Shown in pieces: positions 36,586-47,442 of a stretch of 60,000 nt of DNA (positions are counted from its first letter, which is position 1; each line of letters begins with the position of its first letter). The notes below the pieces were generated by a model that had not been told where the DNA came from, searched no databases, and saw only the letters and a list, made by a program, of their open reading frames with translations. The position numbers and the translations under genes are program-made. Source of the DNA: Paraphysoderma sedebokerense (taxonomy: Eukaryota > Blastocladiomycota > Physodermatomycetes > Physodermatales > Physodermataceae); NCBI GenBank assembly GCA_025602915.1, contig JAHLJZ010000110.1, forward strand, positions 1 to 60,000, given 5' to 3'.

Positions 36586-39500
36586 TTATCGAGGGAACAC
36601 TTCCGGGAATAACTGTTGAAAAATCACGTCCAAAATACTATATACTAAATGCTGATTCAACAAATTATTCTGTAACAACAACATCAACCGGTTAGCACCC
36701 TTTGTAGCGTTTGATTTACCGACAAAGTTTCCAAGAAGTTCTGAATATAATGGTTAATTCAAGTTAGTTGGGTAGGTTATTCATAATGTTTATGTGGAGG
36801 AGGAGGTTGGAGGTGTTTGAATGGTCGGGAAATAAAATAGAATCCACAAACCTGGAATTAACCATCCTAATTTTCTTCCTGCGTCTTGCCTTAGTTTTTG
36901 TTTTTCATCTGTCGTCATGATTGTCCATGTTGGATTCCATTCTCCATTTGGCCATAACAAGTTTGTTAGGGACTGGATATAAACCGATATGCGTTCTTCG
37001 GATGTTAGTTGCGATGAAAGATCGTATAGTTTTCTTGATTGTGGAATGAGTCAAAGTTAGTCAAGATACAATGAATGCGAGGAAATGAATGGAAGAGTGG
37101 AAGTAGATGATAGAAACGGTACCGTTCTAATCTACCACCTAAAATTTGTTGTAAAATAATCACAACAGCTTGTCGTCTTAACCAATTATTTTTTTCTTTT
37201 AATTCGAATAATTCAATGAACAGATCACAAAGTGGTTCCGCGAAATTTTTTTCTTCGTCTTTCTCCTTCTCTTTGTCTTTTGGTTCGGATAAACTCGATA
37301 GCACAGAACTTCCAAGATACTCTCGTTCAAGTTGAGCCGACATGGCGCTGTCCAGAGACCCCCATGACGATGATAATGATTGCGCATAGTCCTCGTTCTC
37401 AGAATGATCATCATCCGTTGGCGCATTTGTGAAGGAGGAAGAAGAGACTTGGTTATACAGTTTATCTGTAATAATATCAATGAGCGATGCCGTTGACGGA
37501 GACGTCCCTGAATAAATTTTTGACGCTCGAGGACTATCTCGAGATGGGTCTTGTGTCACTACAAGGGAGATACAAGTTAAATCGTTGAACTAGAGAATCT
37601 GATTTGGATGCCAAAAAGAGTTATAATAGAAACATGTTCTGCAAACCTTCCGAGCCAACATTAGTATTAGAGGGCTGTCTGGTGAGATTGCTGGGAGGTC
37701 TCCTTTTGCTGGACGAGGCAAAAGGGAAAGAGGATGAGGTGGAAGAACCCGACTTGATTGTGCTGATGCTGAAGTTTTCTTGGTACAGAAATTGTCGAAA
37801 TTCGTCGCACCGACATACATCAGGAATCTTTATGAGTTGCTGTGAAAATTGATCATTAGCAACAAAAACATGGGGAGAACCATTAAGGTTCAAGCAACAC
37901 ATTGTGTTTAGTGAATAGTACCTGCAAATATTTTTCCAATTTTCCTCTTCTACTTTCCACGAAGCCTTTTTGTAATCCCATCAGCGCATTAGGCCGCTTC
38001 CTCGGTAACTCCAATGCACCCACTTTAGGAAATTTGGATTTTAACACTTGATGCAAAGCAAAGAACTCCGAGTAGCGCCGCGCAACGATCCATCCTGTCG
38101 AGTGATTCGATGTAGTTACCGCATTGTGTACCTCAATGACATACAAAGCGAACTCTTTTGTGCCGTCCGTTCCAACGGAGCAGGAGGTTATATTGATTGT
38201 GGACTGTCCCTATTGGATAGTGAACCAATGATTAGACAAACACACAGCTGGGATAGATTGCGAGTATAAACATACAGGAACCAAGAATTGATCTTTGCCC
38301 TTCATCTCCAATTGAGTTTTCTGATATAGAAGTTCTTTCATTTCATGCCGGATGGTTTTCCTGCTTCGCTCCAAAACTTTAATGACTTCGGGATTTCTTC
38401 CACTTTGAGTTGCTGGATTCTTAAGTAGACTCTCAACAATTGCTTCCTGTTGGGCTAATCTGTCAAGAGACTGCTTGATTCGGCTTATTTCATCAGATAT
38501 TAAAGGAGGAGACTGTGGCGACTTCTGTGCTATAGATGCGTTAGATGGGATGGACGCAGGCGACTTTCGGGTGTCGGAAGGAAATTTCGATGGATTTAAA
38601 GTCAAAATGTCCGAAGATGCGGATGATTGAAGGCTTCCAACTTTAGACTGTACTGATGACTGTGATTTTGATGAAAAGAGGCCAGACAGGCTACTGAAGC
38701 TACTCGTGCTCGCCGATCGACTGTGGTTACTTGGCAAAACCTCACCTCGATTCTCGCCATCTGCGGTATTCCGGACGGGAGAGACCCCGGCCATGTCGTT
38801 TACATTTTTTGCACCACCCTCAGCTGTAGGCATGTCACCGGAACTGTCTCCACTTTGTGAACTCGACAGCGAGGGAATGTCATCGGTCATATCAAACGAC
38901 ATAATACTCTGAAGTTCAGCTTCGACTGCCTCAACAGCATCAGACGGCAATAGTTCCGCCTCATTAAATTCTGGAACTGCATGGGAGGCTGGACGGATGG
39001 CAGGTAGCACGGGGGCTAAGGAATCATCCACGATATCATTCACCGAAACTGGAGATATGATGCTTGAACCAAATGTAGGCGTGGAACCAGAACTTGCGGA
39101 AGCAAACACTGGGTTTTTCGGGGAAGGAGATGGGGTATGAAGAGTTTTAGGAGTGCGTTCACGAATGTTATTGCTCCGGTTCAACATTTCTTCTTCGACA
39201 GGCGGTGCCTTTGATTCACCAAAATCAGCTTTGAAACCTGGATCCGTCACAAATGACAAGTAGAGATCGCTTTTCTTAAAAAGCGCGTAATCGTGAGACT
39301 CCATGATTCCATAAATCTCATTCTGGGCATCCAGAATGCTATCGAAATCACTTTCATCTTTTAGAGTTTCTTCTGAATTTTCAGCTGCTTCGACCGACAA
39401 TTCTTCAATTAAACATTCAATGCGGGAAACTAACCCACTACTGATCGGAATATCATTTGACGAATGTTTGCCGAAATATGTATCAAAGATTTTGCGGGCG

Positions 39501-41109
39501 TCTTGGCGAAGAGTTTCAGTGGAGAGAATTGAATTTTCATCCTCATCTTCGTCACCAAGTACTAAATGTTGTCGAAATCCTTCAGCCATTAGCCAAAACT
39601 GAAGTAAATGAGTACGACCGGATTGATCCATGAATTCCATGAAGTAAGAGAGTCCAGAAGCGCTTTTCAAAATGTGGAGCAGGGTAAGAGATGACAAATT
39701 GCGCGGTAGTGGATCCAGCCGGAGCGAATAGTTACGACGCTAGGAGAAACAATGAGCTAAATGTAGCAGAGGAATAGGCAGCATCCATTATTACCTTTGC
39801 AACGTAAGGTTGGCCTCCTAGAGCACCTATGCGTTTGTCTATTCGACGCTTGCATACGAAGAGCTTATTGATGTACTTGCAGACATCGTCAACTTTTACT
39901 CCATTGACTACATCATTCGGTTTTCTGTCCACTGAAACTGGAGTTAGGGTCTTGACTCTCGAGAGTTAAAGCCAGGCGACAACAACTACATACTGATTTC
40001 GAGTCTTTTTTTTCTGATTTCCATCACAATATTGTTGTGAATTCTTTTTGCGTCCAGTAAACTTTTGCAGGACTTTATCAATTTCAAAAATTCTTCGTAT
40101 GAGCGAACTTTGCTGACCTCGCCTCCTTGGTCTACTTCGTCGTCCCTTGCATGCCGCTCTAATGCCTCTCTAAGTTTCTTAACCATATTCCTAAATTATG
40201 AGCTACTATTAGTATTATTGAGTCTGAATAAACTGAAATTGAACGTCTTAACTTACAGTTCTCTAATGGCCTTCCCCGCCTGGATAATAATGGAAACGAC
40301 AGTTAGACGTGCGGGAGGTCAAGCATTCGCAGTATTCAAAAAGAAGGAAATCATACAAAGCCGTCGATCGTTCCATTCCATTGAGTCGGATCTGAGAGGA
40401 TGTCTACAACCGGTTTCAGAACTTTGCAAGCCAAAATCTCCCTTAACAATAACTGCAATGATGCGCTTTTCATTTCTGACGACGGAAAGACCAATGGCAA
40501 GACTTTTTGCGTGATGTCTCTGAGATACGCCAATTCAGATACCGAAGTGGAGGACGTATTGCTGACAGCCGGATGAAGTTGACCGTTTCTATATTTGTTG
40601 GCAAACATTAAGTGTAATCCATCTGATTCGGTTAGGACTCGATCTTTAGAGCCTCGAAGTGACTGTTCAGCTTTTCTGAACTCCGTGAGATGAGCAACGA
40701 CGATTGGAACAACTTTTTCGACCACCAAGGGAACTATATCAATTTTTTCAAGTCTAAACTTGATATTGCATAAGGCTATATGTATATTCCGTTCCACTAG
40801 TTGCGAAAACAGTCGATCCTCGGAGATAAATTGATGCCATGATGAAATGAAATCCCTGACTAGAAGTGACACAAAGCTATCGACAGTTGCTTGAACTGCT
40901 TTGGAATTTGATATGGGCGGTTTGGTAGGTAATCGTCGTTCAGAAATTCTCGCCTCGACAACATTTTGCCAGTTTTTGGTGAAAGCCAACGGCTTGATAC
41001 GTAGGGAATGTTGAATTCTCCGGCGGCGGGATTGTAAGGCGGACAGGGAGACTGAGAAAATAGTCCATGAGCCGACAATAGATAAAACACCAACTAAGAC
41101 ATATATCAT
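36586..41109 (-). CDS. MDM1: Mdm1/SNX13-14-25 family sorting nexin (TM-PXA-RGS-PX-Nexin C)
   Basis: Mdm1-type proteins are ER-anchored tethers at ER-vacuole or lipid-droplet contacts. The start ATG 41109 gives one N-terminal transmembrane segment (MIYVLVGVLSIVGSWTIF). A PXA domain follows, from VDSFVSLLVRDFISSWHQ to LLLREILACKVLKPVVDILS. An exon with KVRSYEEFLKLIKSCKSL and another with KINKLFVCKRR-like sequence lead to the RGS-like domain (YFMEFMDQSGRTHLLQFWLM). A serine-rich low-complexity linker of about 200 residues comes next (38600-39200). The PX domain has YVIEVHNA and WIVARRYSEFFALHQVL, followed by SRRGKLEKYLQVLF. The C-terminal Nexin-C domain ends LLNQHLVYSILDVIFQQLFP and stops at TAA 36586-36588. 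About ten exons. PX residues R-R-Y-S-E-F are intact. It diverges from the secreted gene at 41733. Confidence 0.92.
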
Positions 41110-41732
41110 TTGGGTATTGTGTTTGAAAACAAGGATGATACGTCAAAAAATATCTCACGCTCAGTGAACATGAAATATCCACGCCATGAACTCTTAAAGG
41201 GAATATGGGCCTGGCGCACTGATTATTAAAGCCAAAGCCATTTTTGGAGTGATTTGTATATTCTTTTAATAACGAAATAATCGTGTTGCTCTAAGTAATT
41301 GGTTCAAACTTGATGTCCTGATGTCCCAATAAGTTTGGTTTCAGTGTTCCTACTGCTCTAATACAGTAATACTTGCCGGTTGTAGACAATGACTGATGTA
41401 GAGTCATTCATTCCAGGAAATTCATTTTCTCATTTCATATCGTACTGTCTCGCCAATCGGAATTGCGCACTCTGTCCGGTGTGTGAAATATAATAAGTCT
41501 TAATGTAAGCACCAATCGAGGACAAATTCCTCCCTACTGATGCGGGTCGCTTGAAACATCTACGTTTCTGGCGAAACGAACCAGGCCTGCAACTCACTAA
41601 ATTCTGGAACAAAACCAATTGTGTGGATTCTGCCGGAAAAAAAATTGAAAAGCTTGATTTATAACTATTTTATATAAATACCTCTTTTCGATGTTATGCT
41701 AAACTTCGTTTCTTTGCATTCTATGCCTGGCA
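41110..41732. promoter_or_regulatory. Divergent promoter MDM1/secreted ART-like gene
   Basis: 623 bp between divergent starts. A strong TATA-like element TATATAAATA (41671-41680) lies 53-62 bp upstream of the ATG at 41733, suggesting a regulated core promoter for the secreted gene. No coding exon is seen. Confidence 0.45.
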
Positions 41733-43039
41733 ATGAAGTCAGCCATTTATGTCATCCTGCTGCTCGGTGTACTGTCGTCCTATGCCGTTGCGCTTCCCTC
41801 CCCTGTGCCGACGAAAATATCTATGATATCGGAAAAATTTAGGAAATGGAGTTTGTATTCCCATCTTACGTTTTGCCGATTATGTTGATGACTGTTTCGG
41901 TTGTTAACTCTCAATTTCTTTGTCTACAGAGAGCAAATTTAAAGTTTGCGACAAAGCTGATCCCATTGTCGCCAGTGATACTGTCCCTAGTGAGACTGTC
42001 CTCCAAAGTAAATACCATGGATGCGACTATATTCATATAGGATGTAAGTATACCAATTGCTTGTTTCATTTAATGCTAATGCATTAACGTCTGCCATATT
42101 CTCAGGGCACGGTACGGATGCACAAAATATTGATTCACTGCAACAGTTCATAAAGCCAGGAAGTCCAGATACACGACATGGTAAATTGATCATATCAATG
42201 CCTCATGTTCTCATTGATGGTGTTTAGCTAATACATTGACGTTGATTTTTTAGGGGCCGGGTTTTATGTGTATGTATTGCCAGATGACTATGACAGATCG
42301 AAGATTTCGCTCTTCCTTTTATTCTACAAAAAGACAACGTGCTAAAAGCTTTCGTCTATTGCTTCTCATCACCCACAGTGCCGATAATATTGATCTCGCT
42401 TGGTCATACGCTGACGGTATATTATTGTGTATATTTAAGAAATTCTGGCTTCTCAGCTAATCCAATCTTGTTTCATTAGCTTTCAGCAGCACAGCCCCCG
42501 CTATATGTGCGGTTTATGCAGTTCGAGATAAATTTTTGCAGTGGCCGAAAGTGAACATACCAGAGAGAACATACCCAGCAGAAGGACCTCAGAAGCCCAT
42601 AAAATTGTGGGAGAACTTAGAAAATACAAAACATTATATTAATTTTCTAATCCGGAAAGGGGTGATACCGCCCTCTAATCTTGTGGCGGATGATATGATT
42701 ATCATGAGTCAAGACAGTGACGAATCTGACATAAAGTAAGTTTTAATTTTAATATTCAGTCTGAATCTATATTAATAGCATTTGCCTTACAGTTCAAGAT
42801 CAATGATGATGATGATACCAAGCTCCTTTTCCCAGCATGTTGGGGTAGAATGCAGTTCAGAGAATCCATATGTAATTGGCCAAAATGGTTATCGACTGCG
42901 CATCAAAAATATGTGGAGTCATCTCGATTTGACTTTAAATTATTACAAAAAGGCACTCCAGGCACAAGTAGGGAATGGTTGGCCGAATATATTCAATATA
43001 CCCGTGTATGACGGGCCGACAGGCATGAAAAAATTGTAA
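41733..43039 (+). CDS. Predicted secreted ADP-ribosyltransferase-like protein
   Basis: It starts at ATG 41733 with a clear signal peptide (MKSAIYVILLLGVLSSYAVA). Short exons joined at GT-AG sites then give HGCDYIHIGWHGTDAQNIDS, GSPDTRHGAGFYV, ADNIDLAWSYADAF and TAPAICAVYAVRDKFLQWPK. The W-H-G-T motif, followed about 30 residues later by GAGFYVA and then a YADA helix and an ICAVYA strand, matches the H-Y part of the ADP-ribosyltransferase fold in several fungal secreted proteins. Family members are often called enterotoxin-like, but the target is unknown. The gene looks whole. The last exon (from about 42792) stays open in more than one frame, so its exact C terminus is not settled and the end given is the outer limit. 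A neighbouring TATA box suggests regulated expression. The third catalytic position could not be assigned with confidence. Confidence 0.6.
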
Positions 43040-44213
43040 TTAAGACTAGAGAATAGATTCCACATATAATTATTCGTCCTAAATAAACGCAGTATCGTTT
43101 AAATTGTTGGTTCACTTTACATATCTTTAAGGCCTTTGTTGTGTTTCCTCCAAATATGTACCGAGATAACCCCGTGGATAACCTTACTCGAAACCCTCTA
43201 TGTAGTTCTGCAAGAACCAGCAACCGTTTCAATCAATTTCAATGAAAACAAGTTATTTAGCAAATAAATAGTCTTAAATTGATGTTCCTTGAATCCTTAG
43301 ACGCTAGAATATGTCAATCACTGCCTGATTCATAGAATATATCCCAGCGAAGGTTGCCAGAATAATGTTCATTCATAATGGGTTATTGCATGGCAGCAAA
43401 CTACTATTATAAATAGATTTTGCCTGAACTTTCAATCGACAAACACATGGGGACATCATAATTGTCAATTGTTAGCACTTTAACTGTCTCTGCTGACGAA
43501 CTGAATGTTTTATTGTTTGTGCTATATATTTGATTTCATGAAACAATGCAAACAATAGCAGATGTCATTGCAACGCCTGGACTCAGAAGTCAGTGGGATC
43601 AAACACAGAATAGGCACCGTTCTACAGTCACTTAGGACCCAAATTTCAAGGATCCACTCACATACACAGGATTCATAATATTTATTGTCGCTTGGCCAAC
43701 CATACTATTACACAATTATTCATAAATATGCGATGCGCAAAACTACTTGACAGAGTGCCCTGTTCCCCGATTGTGCAATTTGTGCTCCCCAGCCACCCGA
43801 CCTGATTGGGTCGCGAAATTAATGAGTTCATTCTTCGAATGTCGTACAGAAACGAATTCAAGGCTTCATTGTGGGCATTAGAAGTAGATGCAAATGGAAT
43901 CCTCAGGCAAATATAAAGGAAGCCAAGGGAAACGGGACGGCAATAATCCGCAGAACCAATCACACTAGATTTCTTAGACTTTTTAGAACCAAGCCAATCT
44001 TTTCTTTCCGGACCTTCAAAAGCCAAACTATATCGTCATTTCGCGCCGTTGGTCATTCAATTTCTGCCCCAATATTAATTATTTTCGCTTAACGACATAT
44101 ATATAACCCTTCAGGCCTCTGATTTTATCGCTCACGCTGGCTCAGTAAACTGACACTTCTGAGAATCCATACGCTAAAACTAATCGATATTCTGATCAAA
44201 CGACGCATCTCTT
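43040..44213. other. Long intergenic region before the small secreted gene
   Basis: About 1.17 kb, AT-rich. It has TATAAATA (about 43408-43415) with no reading frame after it, and TATATATAA (about 44097-44105), about 110 bp upstream of the ATG at 44214. A minus-strand open stretch (43682-44026) has no ATG at its head and no recognised motif. No RNA gene is seen. Confidence 0.4.
44097..44105 (+). promoter_or_regulatory. TATA box of the small secreted protein gene
   Basis: TATATATAA about 110 bp upstream of ATG 44214, followed by an AT-poor leader typical of a transcribed 5' UTR. Confidence 0.4.
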
Positions 44214-44492
44214 ATGAACCCTAAATCAATACTCCTTCTTATCTGCCTCATTCTAGCTTTGGCACTTACATCGTCTGCGGCGCCAGTAATTAGCACAAAC
44301 GAAGCTGAAGTATCGAATTTGGAATCCAAATCGCATTCGACAGACTCAACCGGTCTCTTTGCCGATGTTCACTCAGAAGATGATGATTCAGAAAATACTG
44401 GTATTTTCCAAGACTCAGGAAATCAGAGTAATGCTGATGCTGAAGCCGAAGCCGAAGATGAAGGGACCATGGTGGCAAACTTCATTGGATAA
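44214..44492 (+). CDS. Small acidic secreted protein (92 residues)
   Basis: A single-exon frame from ATG 44214 to a TAA ending at 44492. Residues 1-22 form a strong signal peptide (MNPKSILLLICLILALALTS, then SAAP). The mature part of about 70 residues is very acidic, with no cysteine, and contains two related segments, STGLFADVHSEDDDS and NTGIFQDSGNQS, a weak internal repeat. An alanine-glutamate run (DAEAEAEDEG) follows. A TATA box lies upstream. I do not recognise a family. Small acidic secreted proteins can be wall, ion-binding or effector proteins; none of this is shown. The short length leaves some chance that it is not a gene, but the signal peptide makes that less likely. Confidence 0.55.
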   Translation: MNPKSILLLICLILALALTSSAAPVISTNEAEVSNLESKSHSTDSTGLFADVHSEDDDSENTGIFQDSGNQSNADAEAEAEDEGTMVANFIG

Positions 44493-44872
44493 ATAACTTG
44501 TAATATAGCACTCGTAATATTCATTGGAAACAGATGTACTATTTCAAAAGCCCGATAAATGTAGCCCTTTTGACCAAACGGAATAGATTGTACAGTCACA
44601 CACCTCACAAATCACAGAAAAATATTTCGGACTGCCATATATTCCTACATGCTTGCAAGATGGTTACCATACCAAAACCATCTATTTATCTGTGTATTAT
44701 ACTTGGTATTCACTGAACGGAATGAGCAGAATTTCATAAGGGCCGGAACGAGAGGAACAATAATTCAGACACGTGACTTCCCTCAAAGTCTGATTTCTTC
44801 CTCTCGCCCCATCATCAGTCACCTTCGTCTTCAACGACAAGAAAGTTTAACAAAGCAATTCATATAGTCATC
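44493..44872. promoter_or_regulatory. Upstream region of the MCAD gene
   Basis: 380 bp containing the 3' end of the small secreted gene and the MCAD promoter, with a CACGTG core at 44770-44775, 98 bp upstream of the MCAD start. Confidence 0.4.
44770..44775. promoter_or_regulatory. CACGTG E-box core
   Basis: Core within GACACGTGACT, 98 bp upstream of the acyl-CoA dehydrogenase ATG. Binding by a bHLH factor is inferred. Confidence 0.4.
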
Positions 44873-46880
44873 ATGTTGGCAACTCGCTCTCTCATTTCTT
44901 CTGTGAAATCCCGTCTGCCTTGTGCTGCGACTGCGGTGGTATGTGTCCAAACTGCTTTTCAGCCGTGCTCGTGTTTTGGTTTCCTCGACAACACACTTGT
45001 GTTGGATGGTAATATTTCTGCGATGACGGCATATGGGGTATTATTTGAAACAACAGCGTTTACGCTTTCTAAATATTACTGCCTGCTTATACCACACGGT
45101 GAATTTCAAGTGGCCGGGTTGTGAAGTGGAGCCGTCTAAGTGTATTATATGACTGAAACTAATTGAATATTTCTCTCTATATGTTATATGTATTAACTTC
45201 ATACAAATATCTAACAATTCAATCATTCTGACGTCGTGGATGATATCAATTATCGATCGTTGTTTAAACGCTTCCGATCCCGCTCTTTTAAATTACTAAT
45301 GGTTCTGTTGCGTTGTCCTCTATTATCGCACATCAAAATTAATGCAATTAGCGAAAATACGCTTCCGCAAGCAAACCAGCCTCTGTCGGAATAAGTTTTA
45401 ATTTAACCGATGAGCAGAAGAATTTCCAAGAGTTGGCTCGCAAATTCACCGCCGAAGAAATCATTCCCAAGGCAGCTCACCACGATCAAACTGGAGAATA
45501 TCCAACTGAAATAATCAAGAAGGCGTGGGAATTAGGTTTGGTGAACACACATATTCCCGCCGAATATGGAGGTCTTGGATTAGGTGTATTAGATAGTTCT
45601 CTTATTACCGAAGAACTTGCATATGGTTGTACTGGTATCCAAACCGCCATTGAGGCCAACGGGTTGGCAGTATGTGATATTTAAATGCTTGATACGATAC
45701 AGTGTAGGCCTACAGGATGCTAATATCTTCTGTCATTCTTTTCTTTAGGAAGCACCAGTCGTCTTAGCCGCCAACCACGAGCAGAAGAAGAAATATCTCG
45801 GCCGTATGACCGAAGAACCTTTAATGGCTGCTTACTGCGTTACAGAACCTATCGCCGGATCTGATGTCGCAGGTATTAAGACAAAAGCTGAGAAAAAGGG
45901 TTTGTTAATTTCTATTCATCCCGAACTGACGACCATTTACCGCTACTGTATGTATAACGTGTTTAACACGGTATCTTTCTTTTTAGGTAACGAGTGGGTT
46001 ATCAATGGCCAAAAGATGTGGATTACCAACGGTGGAAAAGCCAATTGGTACTTTGTTCTTGCAAGGACAAATCCTGACCCTAAGGCTTCAGCGGGGAAAG
46101 CCTTTACTGGATTCATTGTTGACGCTGATTCTGCTGGCATCTCAGTCGGTCGAAAAGAAATCAACATGGGTCAAAGAGCTAGCGACACGAGAGGTATTAC
46201 CTTTGAGGACGTAGTCGTAAAGGATGAGAACAGATTGGGAGAAGTTGGCCAAGTGCGTAATTCGGTTATTAATTCTTATAGGTTCAAACTTCTTAACTCA
46301 CCATTCGACAAACTCCCATTATTTGCTTTCTTCTATTAGGGATTTAAAATTGCCATGGGAGCTTTCGACATCACCCGACCTCTTGTTGCTTCTGCCGCCG
46401 TCGGTTTAGCCCGTCGATGTTTCGATGAAGCTGCCCAATACTCTACCCAACGAAAGACAATGGGTCTACCAATTATTGCACATCAAGCTGTGTCATTCAT
46501 GTTGGCCGATATGGCAATGGGAATTGAAGCATCAAGACTCTTGGTACAAAAATCTGCCGCTATGATTGATGAAGGAAAGCGAAACACATATTACGCTAGT
46601 ATGGCTAAATGTATGGCAGCTGATGTCGCCAACAAGAGCGCTGCTGACGCTGTTCAGATTTTTGGTGGTAATGGATTCAACACTGAATACCCAGTTGAGA
46701 AATTGGTGCGTACATATCGTTTCCACTTCATGGAGATTTCCAATGCAATTCTTGCTATTTAAGTCTAACGCAGTTGTTTTTGCATAGATGCGTGATGCCA
46801 AAATCTTCCAAATTTACGAAGGAACATCCCAAATTCAGCGACTCATCATCTCCAAAACCATTGCTGACAAGTACATGTAG
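44873..46880 (+). CDS. Medium-chain acyl-CoA dehydrogenase, mitochondrial
   Basis: An FAD enzyme that starts mitochondrial beta-oxidation of medium-chain acyl-CoA, passing electrons to ETF. Exon 1 (44873-44938) encodes a presequence ([20 protein letters not shown]). After a 413-nt intron (44939-45351), the second exon begins [20 protein letters not shown] and continues [17 protein letters not shown]. Next come [20 protein letters not shown], then [20 protein letters not shown] and [20 protein letters not shown], the FAD- and substrate-binding signatures. [17 protein letters not shown] joins [19 protein letters not shown] in the last exon. The E of YEGTSQIQR is the catalytic base position of MCAD. 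The order of motifs and the end DKYM fit ACADM rather than short- or very-long-chain enzymes. The stop is TAG 46878-46880. It converges on the LEA-like gene. Confidence 0.94.
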
Positions 46881-47442
46881 AAGTAAAAGCAACCGCTTTC
46901 TTTGATTTCCCCTTTCCTACTTGAGTTGTTGTCGTAGTATTAAGTATTACGCCATTATACTCAAGGTGATTTATACACCCGAGTTTTGTGAAAATAAACT
47001 ATAGGATGTGAATATTTTTTTCCTATCTATGATAAATGCCGACTGCTTTCGGAACGATGGTAGATAATAAAATTCTTGTGGCATGAGTTTCAAATCGTTT
47101 TTAGATTGCTCTTCATACCGCACCGAAAATAAATGCAATCATACGCCCGTTCTTTTCCGAATGTGGTACATATGAATGCTCACAAATTAAATACTGGGCC
47201 AACTATATCATTTCAATTCTTGTTGTATTTTGATAAATTATACAGGATTCAAACCACAGAGTGAAGAATTACATTACACTATGTACAACTTTCAATTGTA
47301 TTTATGAATAAGATACATGTAATTATTACACTCCGCTCTGTCGGGATTGAGTTTTTATAAGTGGGCGGGTATTTCTAGTAATCAATGGAAAAAATAGAAT
47401 AACCAATAACTATGTACAAAACTAATCCTCTCGGCTACACTC
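46881..47442. other. Intergenic between convergent MCAD and LEA-like genes
   Basis: 562 bp, AT-rich, with AATAAA-type signals near 46990-47000 for MCAD. No coding or repeat structure is recognised. Confidence 0.35.

Noticed and set aside
43682-44026. Minus-strand open frame of about 114 codons between secreted genes
   Set aside because: No ATG at its head, no recognised motif, and no splice partner. Kept only as a note in the intergenic entry.
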